Assembly (NCBI RefSeq): GCF_008693005.1
Contig: NZ_VXKE01000021.1
Span: forward strand, 124,001 to 188,000
Reading direction: 5' to 3'
Source of the DNA: Helicobacter canis
GTDB taxonomy: Bacteria; Campylobacterota; Campylobacteria; Campylobacterales; Helicobacteraceae
Length of the DNA: 64,000 bases
The notes under the pieces were generated by a model. The model worked only from the letters and a program-made list of their open reading frames with translations. It made no database searches and had not been told where the DNA came from. Shown in pieces: positions 1-8,267 of the stretch (the stretch's first letter is position 1; each line of letters starts with the position of its first letter). Both the position numbers and the translations under genes were made by a program.

Positions 1-128
1 ACAAGCAGGCTTAGGGCAATAATGCTTAGCCCATAGTTATCCGTAAGAGCATAGAGCTGATCTAGCCCAAAGCTAAGCACCTGCTGCAAAGGATAAATGA
101 AGAGATAATACAAATACTCGCCTATCAT
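1..128 (-). CDS. YidC/Oxa1-like membrane protein, 5' part only
   Basis: The first 42 codons of a minus-strand gene run off the left edge of the window. The ATG at 128 follows an AAGGAG ribosome site (133-139) and begins 22 nt after the stop of the glycerophosphotransferase-like gene, so the two are probably co-transcribed. The N-terminus (MIGEYLYYLFIYPL, then LTDNYGLSIIALSLL) is hydrophobic. The segment resembles the first conserved block of YidC/Oxa1-type insertases, where an amphipathic start leads into the first core transmembrane helix with a YG-A-II-L-S/T-L pattern. With only 42 residues, other polytopic membrane proteins remain possible. Its place after a CDP-glycerol-type transferase suggests a membrane role in surface polymer handling, which is inference. 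Confidence 0.55.
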   Translation of the reverse strand, partial: MIGEYLYYLFIYPLQQVLSFGLDQLYALTDNYGLSIIALSLL

Positions 129-150
129 CTATGCTCCTTGCTTATTGAGC

Positions 151-1714
151 TTATGCGCTTTGGATTCTCTGGCTTGGCGTGCGGGGGGGGGTAGAATCTA
201 GGCTTAATTGTGTGCTAGATTCTAGGGCTGGCGTAGCTAGGATCTTTTGTGTTGCTAGGATTCTTTTGTGCAGGGGGAGAGATTTATCAAGGCTAGATTC
301 TAGGATTTGGCTCTCTATCTCAAGCAAAGCGCGCGCACTTTGCTCACCGCCGCTTCCTTGAAAGTGCCAAAGCTCCTGCTTTACTGCTTGCAGGCTTGCT
401 TGCATTGTGCTTTGCTCACTAAGCATAGATTCTAGGAGTGCGGGGAGATTTGGGATCTGCTCTGGGTGAAACTGCTTGCCTATGCGCTTTAGTGCGCCTT
501 GCACCCACGGCGTATCATAGATGTCTTCTAAATCATAGCCTATGGTGCAGAATCTAAACTCTGGTGTTAGCACAGGCTTTTCAAACAAGCATACAAAGTC
601 AAAGAGCACCCCAGAAAAATCTCCAATCATCACATCAGCAGAATCTAGGGCATAAATATTATCGGTGTGCGTATCCCACACGATGTTGCTGCAATGCTTG
701 GTGCGCTCTTGCAGCTCTTGCAAAAGCGCAGACTCACTTAGGTAGCTTTGAGGGTGGGGGCGGATAATGAGCTGGAATGTTGAGTTGATAAAAGGCTCTA
801 TGATAGCAAAGCCGTATTTGCTAAGTAGGGCTTCACGCCCCCAGGAAGGAGCGATTAAGATGGTTTTGATCTGCTTGGCTTGGGTAGAATCTAGGCTAGA
901 GTTTTGGGCGGTGGATTCTAGGGGACTTTGGCTAGAATCCACTTTTTGACTAGGGCTTTGAGTGGCTTTGTGCTGTGGGAAAAAGGCGAATTTCTCCTGT
1001 GTTTGTCGATAGTCTTGAAGCTTTGTGGCTAGGACATCTAGGTAGGTGCAGCCTGTGATGATTACTTGCTTTGTCTTAAGGTGGCGTTTAGATTCTACTT
1101 GACGGATAAAGGGTGTGTGGATTGGGGAGTTTGTCAAAACACTATCAAAGTAATCTAGCGCGAAAATCTCATAAATATCGATATGTGGGAGTGAGTGGAT
1201 AATGTGGCAGTAGTGCTTGACACTTTTGCTACGCTTAATTTGCAGCACATCTAGCTGGGGTGTGGTCATCACCACTAGATCGGCTCTTAGGCTATTTAGT
1301 CGCGCTATGGCAGAGCCGCTGTTGCTAGCACCTATGTAGGTAAATGTGGCATTTGGATTCTGGCTTTGCTGGTAGAGATCGCAGTCTTCTTGTGATGATG
1401 TGAGATAGGTATATGGGTAGTGGAATCTATCTAAATACGCAAGGATTGGGGCGAAGACATTGTGGTATTGCTTACCTTCGCTATAAAAGACAAGTGTATG
1501 GTAATCACGCTTGCGTAAGAGAGATTCTGCCCCCCCCCCCCATCAATATTTGAGCAGCCTTATAAAAAATACTTTTGGAGAGAAAGATAAATGAAGCGAT
1601 AAGCGCGATAAAAGACGACAAAAGCAAGGAGCCCGTGCCCGGGTCCAAATAGCCAAACGCACAAGTATAGCTAGTGCATAAGAGTAGGCAAATTGTAGCA
1701 AACGACTTTGGCAT
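151..1714 (-). CDS. CDP-glycerol glycerophosphotransferase-like protein, phase-variable, out of frame here
   Basis: A hydrophobic N-terminal piece (ATG at 1714, with the motif YLDPGTGSLLL) runs into a C12 tract at 1530-1541 and then reaches a stop at 1505. The next frame is open without a stop from the tract to 151 and holds the catalytic part. There I see an acidic-rich TYIGASNSGSA region, ADLVVMTTPQLDVLQIKRS, a RPHPQS motif and GDFSGVLFDF, which fit the PF04464 family that transfers glycerol phosphate from CDP-glycerol. Losing one C or gaining two would join the frames into about 520 residues, so this sequence shows the OFF state. Proline-serine-rich LDS repeats from the GATTCTAG octamer and a C9 run (183-191) lie near the C-terminus. 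The likely partner is the CDP-glycerol-forming enzyme at 20966-21400. Confidence 0.8.
1530..1541 (-). repeat. Homopolymer tract C12 (G12 on coding strand)
   Basis: Twelve consecutive C on the + strand sit about 60 codons into the glycerophosphotransferase-like gene. At this length the two coding halves are in different frames; lengths of 11 or 14 would join them. Such tracts change length by slipped-strand mispairing in Helicobacter. Confidence 0.9.
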
Positions 1715-1934
1715 ATCTCTCCTAATTAGCTTTTGGTAATTTGTAGCGCGTAGCAGCAGGCTTCAAGCTACCACTATGACAATGCCCACACAAGGCAAAG
1801 CTATAAACAATAAGTATGTCAGTTTATATGTGCTGCCCCTTGCTAGAAAGCTTAAAAAAGCGGGTCAAATACTTGGGCTTGCGATATTGCTTTAGAAAAC
1901 CAGCGACAGCGGTGCAAGGCGAAGCCGCAGTAGG

Positions 1935-1988
1935 TTTCTTTAGAAAACAAGGGATACCGCTCGGCGTTAGCCGATGTTTCTTTAGAAA
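1935..1988. repeat. Dispersed repeat bounded by TTTCTTTAGAAA
   Basis: The 12-mer TTTCTTTAGAAA occurs at 1935-1946 and 1977-1988, flanking an ACAAGGGA-TACCGCT core with a small CGGC/GCCG hairpin. A close copy lies at 34920-34970 inside the larger element there. A degenerate third unit starts near 1889. The last unit overlaps the stop codon of cheW. The rest of 1715-1981 holds no gene that I can support. Confidence 0.65.
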
Positions 1989-2500
1989 TCTCGCTTAAGC
2001 AGGACATCGATTTTCAAAATCGTGATCAAGTGGTCTTCTCTCTTGCCAACTCCATCAATCATACCTGCTTGGTTGCTAGCTAATGTCTCTGGCACAGGGT
2101 CTATGCTAGAGCTAGGTAGCGTGATAGCTGCTGTAAGCTTATCGATGACAAATCCAGCTATTTCATCATTTTGATGCACGATGAGATAGCGAGTGTCTTT
2201 ATCCTGCTTAATCGCTGGGAGACCAAACTTCAAGCGCAAATTGATGAGCGGATATACATTACCGCGCATATTAAACACACCCAATACATAAGGAGGTGTG
2301 CCCGGGACTCTTGTAAATTCCGTGGGTTTTACGATCTCTTTGACATTAAGGATTGGGACAGCAAATTCTTCATTCCCTACGACAAAGCCAATCACTTGTA
2401 GAATATCTTCAGGCTCATCTTGTGTCTCGCCAATGCCCCTGTTCAAACCACTGGTATTCATTTTTTGCTGTTCGAAAATATCTCTAATTTTATCAGCCAT
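1982..2500 (-). CDS. cheW: Chemotaxis coupling protein CheW
   Basis: This 172-residue protein consists of one CheW-like domain after a roughly 30-residue acidic leader. The recognisable blocks are VGNEEFAVPILNVKEI, VPGTPPYVLGVFNMRG and VYPLINLRLKFGL. CheW links chemoreceptors to the kinase CheA at the polar array. The ATG at 2500 follows a GGAGA ribosome site that lies in the end of cheA, one base away, so translation is probably coupled. The order cheV-cheA-cheW matches H. pylori HP0393-HP0391. The stop codon lies in a TTTCTTTAGAAA repeat, so the last residues may have been shaped by repeat insertion. Confidence 0.95.
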   Translation of the reverse strand: MADKIRDIFEQQKMNTSGLNRGIGETQDEPEDILQVIGFVVGNEEFAVPILNVKEIVKPTEFTRVPGTPPYVLGVFNMRGNVYPLINLRLKFGLPAIKQDKDTRYLIVHQNDEIAGFVIDKLTAAITLPSSSIDPVPETLASNQAGMIDGVGKREDHLITILKIDVLLKRDF

Positions 2501-2501
2501 A

Positions 2502-4868
2502 TTATTCTCCAGTTATTAGATTGATGTTGCGTTTTACAACATTTACAAGATATTCTGGCGTGTAGGGCTTGGTGATATACTCTGTCATACCAGATTCTAC
2601 CCCACGCATTCTATCTGTTTTGCTCGTGCGACTTGTAACGGCAATGAGTGGTAGATTTTTAAACTTATTATACTTTCTAACTTCTGCTGCAAAAGTATAT
2701 CCGTCCATTTTTGGCATTTCTATATCTACCAGCACCGCATCAAGTGGCTTATCACTATTTTTGACAATTTCTAAGCCTTCAAGCCCATTGCTTGCTTCTA
2801 GGACCGTAACCCCCAATGTCTTTAAACATTTTTTCATAATGGCTCTATCTGTATTGCTATCATCAATTGCTAGGACAATATAGTCTGATGGTGCAGACTT
2901 AGCTTTGGAGCTTTGAGCTTCTTCCATAGCGGCATTGATACTTACTTTTACTTCTTTTGCCATATCCATCATAGCGGCAACATCGACAATCAGGGTGATT
3001 TTACCATCACCACGCACGGTTGCCCCTGCGATACCCCTCGTGCTCTTAAGGTAGTAGCCAAGCGATTTGATAACAACTTCTTCTTGTCCAATGAGATAAT
3101 CCACAATCACGCCGATTTTTTGCTCGGCAAGTGCGATGATGACAACATATACTTCGCTTGCTGTCTCTAGCACAGAATCCACACCAAAAATATCAGCTAA
3201 ACGCACAAGAGAGAGCACTTCATCTCGCAAGCGCAAAACAGACTTACCATCAACGCTATATATCTCATCTTGACCAATACGGACTGTCTCAATGACAGAT
3301 GAAAGTGGGATAGCGTAGTATTCCTCCTGTGCCCCTACTAGCAATGCTTGGATAATGGCAAGTGTGAGTGGGATTTTTAGCTTGAAAGTCGTGCCTACAC
3401 CCTTTTCAGAATCTATTTCGATGATACCATTAAGCTTTTCGACATTTGTCTTCACAACATCCATACCAACACCCCTTCCAGAGACATTGGATATTGTTTT
3501 TGCTGTGGAAAACCCGGGTTTAAAAATGATCCCAAAAGCTTCTTTATCTGTCATAGAATCTGCTTCTTTTTCAGATATTAAGCCTTTTTCAATGGCTTTT
3601 AGCTTAAGCATTTCTGCATCAAGCCCTTTACCATCATCGGTGATTTCAATTACAATGTGATTGCCTTCATTGTATGCTTTGAGATCTACTCTTCCTATTT
3701 CTGGCTTACCTAGAGCTTTTCTATCTTCGGGAGATTCCACGCCGTGGTCGCAAGAATTTCTAATAATGTGGATTAGTGGATCGCCTATTTCTTCTACGAT
3801 AGACTTATCAAGCTCTGTTTCTTCACCTGTAATGACAAGATCAATGCTCTTTTTAAGCTCTCTAGACAAGTCTCGCACCATTCTTGGGAATTTGTTGAAC
3901 ACCTTCCCTACGGGCTGCATTCTCGTCTTCATCACCGCAAGCTGCAGGTCTGTCGTTACACTAGAGATGGATGATACAACTTGATTGAGCTCCTCTAGGA
4001 ATTTCTCCCCATCGTATCGCTCTTCTACATCGCCGTAGATCTTAATCAATCTATTTTTGCCTAGCACAAGCTCACCGATGAGATTCATAAGATTGTCTAG
4101 TCGCCTAACATCAACGCGGACCGTTTGCTCCACACTTGTGGCTACCTTGCCTTCATCTTTTCCTGCTGCTGGCTTAGCTTCTGCTTTGGGGCTGGCTTTA
4201 GCTGGTGCTGGTGTTGGTGCTTCTGCTGGTGCTTTTGGGGCTTGTATATCGCTTGCTTGACCACTTGCTTTCTTTTGCGCGCGCATTTGCTTGTCTGCTT
4301 CCTGACGCTTTTGGAGTAGGCGTTCTATCTCTGCTTCTACTTCAGCAGAGCTCATATTGGCATAGTCTTTATCTGGCTCATCTGCAAGAGGGTTGCTAGA
4401 GTCGCTTTGAGCCGCTGGCTTAGCTTCTTCTTTTGGAGCTGCTGGGGCAGCAGCCTCCGAGCTTTCTCCCCCAGCACTACCCTGAGAGATAGCCTGAAGC
4501 TTGGTAACAGCATCGCTAATATCAATCCCACTATTAGCATCTGTGCCAGAATCCCTAATCGCTTGTAAAAGTGCTTTCATCAAATCAATAGAAAGTAGGA
4601 CAACATCCATTACATCAGGGGTGATTTTTAGCTCATCGCGCCTTGCTTTGTTTAAGACATCTTCCATATTATGGGTCAAGCTAGTAAGAATATCAAAATT
4701 TAAGAAAGAGCTAGAGCCCTTGATTGTATGCGCAACCCTAAAAATACGATTGAGTAGCTCGAGATCCTCTGGGTTACTCTCTAGCTCGACTAGATCTTGA
4801 TCGAGCTGATCGACCATCTCAAACGCTTCGATCAAAAAGTCTTCCATTATTTCTTGCATATCATCCAT
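2502..4868 (-). CDS. cheA: Chemotaxis histidine kinase CheA with C-terminal receiver (CheAY)
   Basis: The 788-residue kinase shows the domains in this order: HPt domain with the phospho-accepting His near residue 47 (VAHTIKGSSSF), an Ala/Pro/Lys-rich linker, P3 dimerisation, a HATPase domain with NSCDHGVE, a CheW-like P5 domain, and a C-terminal receiver (about residues 660-785) with LAIDDSN, DIEMPKMDG and ITKPY. The receiver fusion is the CheAY form known from Helicobacter and Campylobacter. CheA phosphorylates CheY and the receivers of CheV proteins in response to chemoreceptors. An ATG three codons into the protein is a possible alternative start. The gene lies between cheV and cheW with little spacing, consistent with one operon. 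Confidence 0.96.
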   Translation of the reverse strand: MDDMQEIMEDFLIEAFEMVDQLDQDLVELESNPEDLELLNRIFRVAHTIKGSSSFLNFDILTSLTHNMEDVLNKARRDELKITPDVMDVVLLSIDLMKALLQAIRDSGTDANSGIDISDAVTKLQAISQGSAGGESSEAAAPAAPKEEAKPAAQSDSSNPLADEPDKDYANMSSAEVEAEIERLLQKRQEADKQMRAQKKASGQASDIQAPKAPAEAPTPAPAKASPKAEAKPAAGKDEGKVATSVEQTVRVDVRRLDNLMNLIGELVLGKNRLIKIYGDVEERYDGEKFLEELNQVVSSISSVTTDLQLAVMKTRMQPVGKVFNKFPRMVRDLSRELKKSIDLVITGEETELDKSIVEEIGDPLIHIIRNSCDHGVESPEDRKALGKPEIGRVDLKAYNEGNHIVIEITDDGKGLDAEMLKLKAIEKGLISEKEADSMTDKEAFGIIFKPGFSTAKTISNVSGRGVGMDVVKTNVEKLNGIIEIDSEKGVGTTFKLKIPLTLAIIQALLVGAQEEYYAIPLSSVIETVRIGQDEIYSVDGKSVLRLRDEVLSLVRLADIFGVDSVLETASEVYVVIIALAEQKIGVIVDYLIGQEEVVIKSLGYYLKSTRGIAGATVRGDGKITLIVDVAAMMDMAKEVKVSINAAMEEAQSSKAKSAPSDYIVLAIDDSNTDRAIMKKCLKTLGVTVLEASNGLEGLEIVKNSDKPLDAVLVDIEMPKMDGYTFAAEVRKYNKFKNLPLIAVTSRTSKTDRMRGVESGMTEYITKPYTPEYLVNVVKRNINLITGE

Positions 4869-4923
4869 ACCACATACCTCTTCTCATTAATTTAGCGGCT
4901 ATTCTACCAAAAAATTGCCAAAA

Positions 4924-5883
4924 TCACACAGAAGTTAGAAGTTTTTTGACTTCTTGGTAGAAAATATTAGGATCAAATTTGACTATATATCCATCGCCCC
5001 CAGCTTTTCTTCCTTTCTCCATACTATTTGGGTCGCAAATTGAGGAGTTGAATACAAGCGGTATCTTGGAGAATCTTGGGTCGTTTTTGACTTCATTGGC
5101 AAAATGGAAGCCATCGATCTTTGGCATTTCCACATCAGATACGATGATTTTGAGATGATCTGATAGCTTATCTCCGTATTGTTGGAAGAGAGATTCTATC
5201 TTTTCCTTGCCCTCTTCGCCATCGATTGCTTCTACGACTTCAAATCCCATAGCCACGAGATTTTTCACCACACGCTTGCGTGCTATGGAACTATCTTCTA
5301 GCACAAGTGCCAATCCTTTGAAACGCTCGTGCTCTTCAACAATGGTGATAATTTCATCAGCTTTCTTCTCGTAGAAGTTTAGCTCATCAATAATGCTCTC
5401 TAGGTCCAAAATCAGCAGAGTCCGCCCATCTTCAATGCGTGTCGTGCCGGTGATCTTCCCGCGCTCTATAGTGCTTGATGAGCTAAATTGCGCAGATTCT
5501 ACTTGCTTCCAATTCACGCGCCGTATGCGCTTGACTTCATCGACTACAAAGCCTATTTGGACATTGTTGAACTCCGAGACGATGATTTTGTGCTTTCGGG
5601 GTGTGTCGTCTGCTTTGATATTGAGCCATTTGGAGAGATCGACAAGCGGGATAATTGTCCCGCGTAGGTCAAAGAGCCCTAGCACATAATCAGGGCTAGC
5701 TGGTATATCAAAGAGCTCATCTGGCTGCTCGATAATGCTCTGCACCTTGGCGACATTGACCCCATAAATCCCCTCATACACTTCATCATCTCGCAGCTCG
5801 AAAATGCGGAAGTCGATCAATGCTATCTCGTTATAGCCTTCAATTTGAGCGTCTAAAATGCTACCTGCCATAGTATTCTCCAA
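4924..5883 (-). CDS. cheV: Chemotaxis adaptor CheV (CheW-receiver fusion), CheV3-like by synteny
   Basis: The 319-residue protein has an N-terminal CheW-like domain (YGVNVAKVQSII, then DYVLGLFDLRGTIIPLV) and a C-terminal receiver with LVLEDSSIARK, the phospho-acceptor block VSDVEMPKIDG and a conserved Lys in YIVKFD. CheV proteins couple receptors to CheA and buffer phosphoryl flow. H. pylori has three paralogues. The position directly upstream of cheA corresponds to HP0393 (CheV3), so I assign it by context. The ATG at 5883 is preceded by a weak GGAGA site. Confidence 0.92.
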   Translation of the reverse strand: MENTMAGSILDAQIEGYNEIALIDFRIFELRDDEVYEGIYGVNVAKVQSIIEQPDELFDIPASPDYVLGLFDLRGTIIPLVDLSKWLNIKADDTPRKHKIIVSEFNNVQIGFVVDEVKRIRRVNWKQVESAQFSSSSTIERGKITGTTRIEDGRTLLILDLESIIDELNFYEKKADEIITIVEEHERFKGLALVLEDSSIARKRVVKNLVAMGFEVVEAIDGEEGKEKIESLFQQYGDKLSDHLKIIVSDVEMPKIDGFHFANEVKNDPRFSKIPLVFNSSICDPNSMEKGRKAGGDGYIVKFDPNIFYQEVKKLLTSV

Positions 5884-5961
5884 AATCTAAAATTCATATC
5901 AATAAACTGCCAAGGAAAAGTCATCTGCAAAACTAGTTTGCCACAAGAATATCGGCAGAGA

Positions 5962-6870
5962 TTATAAAATAAGAATCCTTTTTTCACAATAAAAAGATGG
6001 CAGTGCGAAAAAGCTTTGCCATCTTTTACCAATGTGGAAGTGCCCTTCAATCACCCCAAGCTCGCACTTTTCTAGCGTTTGCCCATAGGGCTTATGTGCT
6101 TGGTTTTGGGGGGATAGCAAATCGTGTGTATTAGAGTGGGCATAGTGCTTGTATGCCGCGATTCTCTTGCTTGCAAAAACTCTAAAGTCATCGTCATTGA
6201 AAGCTAGGGATTTGATATGCTTGGCATTGACTAGAGATTGTGCATAGCTATGGATATAGCCTAGGCTTAGGGTGTCAATAAGCTTTAGCACACTTAGGGT
6301 AAAGGGCGCGCTTAGGGCAGTTATGTAGCATTCATATCCCTTGGTGATAAAGCAATCCCCGTGCGATAGTAGAAATGGCTGATTTTGGTAGGTGAAAATA
6401 GCTGGCTGGAGCTTACGCGGGTAGATTTTCACGCGTGGCAAAAGCCTAGAATCTAGCCCGAAGTCGTGGTTGCCCTCAAAGTAAAAGACCTCCATACAAT
6501 GCGATAGGGCGTTAAGCAGTGCGATGAGCTCCCGATGGATCGTGGCATTATGCGTGATATGCGGGATAAACAAATGCGCAATATCTCCCATTAAAAATAG
6601 CTGCGCTGGTGGCTTAAGCAGAAGAGATTGCAGCAGCCCCGTGAGTCCATTTTCGCCGATATAGCGCGGATATGGTGAGCTAGAATCTAAAAATTCCCAT
6701 TTAGATTCTAGTGGAGCTTTTGGGCTTGTGTTTTGGCTAGATTCTGGCTTGCTAGAATCTAGTGTGAATGTATAGCTTGGCTCTGGGATATAGTGTGCAT
6801 CAGCGATAAAGACCGCAGGAGATAGGATCTCTGGGATATGGAGAGAGCTAGAATCTAGAGCGATAGCCAT
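5962..6870 (-). CDS. lpxH: UDP-2,3-diacylglucosamine hydrolase-like metallophosphoesterase
   Basis: This 302-residue protein has the calcineurin-type phosphoesterase metal motifs in order: IADAHY (a D-x-H block), MGDIAHLF, FEGNHDFG, LSHGD and EGHFHIG. LpxH removes UMP from UDP-2,3-diacylglucosamine in lipid A synthesis at the inner membrane. It follows cheV on the same strand, as does HP0394 in H. pylori. Unusually, about 45 residues between the first and second metal motifs are rich in LDSS and PES repeats encoded by GATTCTAG copies, an insertion the family does not need. The exact substrate is inferred from family and synteny. Other phosphoesterases share the motifs. Confidence 0.75.
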   Translation of the reverse strand: MAIALDSSSLHIPEILSPAVFIADAHYIPEPSYTFTLDSSKPESSQNTSPKAPLESKWEFLDSSSPYPRYIGENGLTGLLQSLLLKPPAQLFLMGDIAHLFIPHITHNATIHRELIALLNALSHCMEVFYFEGNHDFGLDSRLLPRVKIYPRKLQPAIFTYQNQPFLLSHGDCFITKGYECYITALSAPFTLSVLKLIDTLSLGYIHSYAQSLVNAKHIKSLAFNDDDFRVFASKRIAAYKHYAHSNTHDLLSPQNQAHKPYGQTLEKCELGVIEGHFHIGKRWQSFFALPSFYCEKRILIL

Positions 6871-6963
6871 AAAAAGTCCTAAAAGTAAATGCAGTAATTG
6901 TGCCCTAATTCTCCCAGAATCTCAACTTTTATAACGCTATCTACTACGCGCTTTAAGCTCCTT

Positions 6964-7009
6964 GAGTGCCTAGCTAGAATCCATCGGGCTAGATTCTAGC
7001 TAGGCACTC
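6964..7009. repeat. 18-bp perfect inverted repeat made of CTAGAATC octamers
   Basis: Arms 6964-6981 and 6992-7009 (GAGTGCCTAGCTAGAATC and its complement) are perfectly complementary around a 10-nt loop. The hairpin lies between the divergent lpxH and tpx genes, upstream of the tpx promoter. It is not followed by a T run on either strand, so a simple intrinsic terminator is unlikely. Confidence 0.8.
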
Positions 7010-7035
7010 TCATTATCTCTTAATATTCTTTAGAT

Positions 7036-7041
7036 TATAAT
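7036..7041 (+). promoter_or_regulatory. -10 element of tpx
   Basis: A perfect TATAAT lies 72 nt upstream of the tpx start codon in AT-rich sequence. There is no clear -35 box, as is common in Helicobacter. Confidence 0.6.
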
Positions 7042-7113
7042 TGCACTTAATCCGCCAGAGATTTCTATGTATTAGGAAGCATTTGGGGATCATTAACTAC
7101 AAAGGATACGATA

Positions 7114-7611
7114 ATGGAAGTAAGATTTAAAGGCACTCCAGCAAAACTAAGTGCAAATACAATAAAGTCAGGCGACAATGCCCCAAAGGTAAAGCTCACA
7201 GCCAAAGACTTATCGCAAGTAGAAGTAGGTGGCGCAAGTGGGAGCTATCAAATCATCAATGTCGTGCCAAGCCTTGATACCGGCGTGTGTGCGACACAAA
7301 CGCGTAAGTTTAATGAAGAAGCAGCAAAACTAGCCAACGCAAAAGTATATGTTGTATCCTTAGACTTGCCTTTTGCACAAGGCAGATTCTGCAGCACTGA
7401 AGGGATTGATAATCTCACAACGCTTAGTGATTTTAACGCAAAAGATTTTGGTAAGGCTTATGGGCTTATTTTAGAATCTTCTCCACTTGCAGGATTACTT
7501 ACTCGTGCGGTGATTGTGGTAAATCCTGAAGGCAAAGTTTCTTATGTAGAAGTATGCGAAGAAATCACAAACGAGCCAGATTATCAAAAAGCACTAGCTA
7601 GTATCAAGTAG
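7114..7611 (+). CDS. tpx: Thiol peroxidase Tpx
   Basis: At 165 residues this is a full-length atypical 2-Cys peroxiredoxin. The peroxidatic cysteine is in PSLDTGVCATQTRKFN and the resolving cysteine in QGRFCSTEGIDN; the family's GDxAP start is present as SGDNAPKV. It reduces hydrogen and alkyl peroxides using thioredoxin, and acts in the periplasm or cytosol depending on species; no signal peptide is seen here. The ATG at 7114 follows AAAGGA. The H. pylori orthologue HP0390 also lies beside cheW-cheA-cheV, supporting the assignment. The old H. pylori name tagD for this gene should not be confused with the cytidylyltransferase at 20966. Confidence 0.95.
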   Translation: MEVRFKGTPAKLSANTIKSGDNAPKVKLTAKDLSQVEVGGASGSYQIINVVPSLDTGVCATQTRKFNEEAAKLANAKVYVVSLDLPFAQGRFCSTEGIDNLTTLSDFNAKDFGKAYGLILESSPLAGLLTRAVIVVNPEGKVSYVEVCEEITNEPDYQKALASIK

Positions 7612-7617
7612 GGCGTG

Positions 7618-8034
7618 ATGGAGCATCTCACATTAATAGAGATTGGCAAGATTTTGGATTTAGGAGTGTTTTACCTTGGCACAAAAGGCACTTGTGGGAA
7701 TCCACGAGTGCGTCCTATGCGTTCTAACATCGTGCATAATGGCAAACTTTACTTTGGCACAACAATACATAAGAATCTCTACAAACATATCACACAATAT
7801 AGCGGCGTTGAAATCTGCACGAGCAGCCCAGATATTTTAGCTCTGCGTGTGCGTGGAGAAGCAAGAGTGGCAAACCATATTGATGTCAAAGAAGCCCTTA
7901 TAGCAAAGTATGAACGCATAGCAAAAGCGTTTGATAATAACCCAAACCACCCAGATTTTGCCATTTTCTACCTTGAAAACATCAGTGCAAGACTGCAGGA
8001 TTTTGATGGAAATGTTTTCACTTATAAAGAGTAG
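7618..8034 (+). CDS. Pyridoxamine 5'-phosphate oxidase-family (FMN split-barrel) protein
   Basis: The 138-residue protein begins 6 nt after the tpx stop. I prefer the ATG at 7618 over the GTG at 7615 because the AGGG ribosome site (7610-7613) is better spaced. The blocks GNPRVRPM, NGKLYFGTT, NLYKHI and VEICTSS fit the small FMN-binding split-barrel proteins related to pyridoxamine oxidase. Members bind flavin or F420 and catalyse varied redox reactions, so the substrate is unknown. The close spacing behind tpx suggests co-transcription and perhaps a role in redox stress, which is inference. Confidence 0.8.
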   Translation: MEHLTLIEIGKILDLGVFYLGTKGTCGNPRVRPMRSNIVHNGKLYFGTTIHKNLYKHITQYSGVEICTSSPDILALRVRGEARVANHIDVKEALIAKYERIAKAFDNNPNHPDFAIFYLENISARLQDFDGNVFTYKE

Positions 8035-8068
8035 GGAAGCGAAAGCTATCTATTAGTAAGGAGACAAG

Positions 8069-8146
8069 TGGTCGGAGTAGCGGGATTCAAACCCACGACC
8101 TCACCCACCCCAAGGGTGCGCGCTAATCAGGCTGCGCCATACTCCG
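8069..8146 (-). tRNA. tRNA-Pro (anticodon GGG)
   Basis: A full cloverleaf folds on the minus strand. The acceptor CGGAGTA pairs with TACTCCG, the D arm is GCGC/GCGC, the anticodon stem CACCC/GGGTG carries the loop TTGGGGT (anticodon GGG), and the T arm GTGGG-TTTGAAT-CCCGC is present, ending in an encoded CCA. Length is 78 nt. Confidence 0.95.
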
Positions 8147-8232
8147 CTACAAATCCCTAGAGATTTGTAAGCGCACATTATAATGCACTTTTCTTTTATC
8201 ATCGCTTAAGCCACAATGCAATAACAAAACTC

Positions 8233-8238
8233 TATAAT
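8233..8238 (+). promoter_or_regulatory. -10 element for the glutathionylspermidine synthase-like gene
   Basis: TATAAT lies 30 nt upstream of the ATG at 8268, between the tRNA (opposite strand) and the gene. Confidence 0.55.
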
Positions 8239-8267
8239 GCAGCGATCTCAATTATAAGGACTATTGT

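Noticed and set aside
183-191. C9 run near the 3' end of the first glycerophosphotransferase as a further switch
   Set aside because: At nine bases it is short, and a frameshift would alter only the last residues beyond the catalytic region. I mention it but do not count it as a switch.
1816-1998. Short plus-strand frame before cheW
   Set aside because: It lies within the TTTCTTTAGAAA repeat region, runs into the cheW end and lacks a ribosome site or family match.
4057-4399. Plus-strand frames rich in Cys, Trp and Leu opposite cheA
   Set aside because: They are the complement of the Ala/Pro/Lys linker of CheA and have no ribosome sites.
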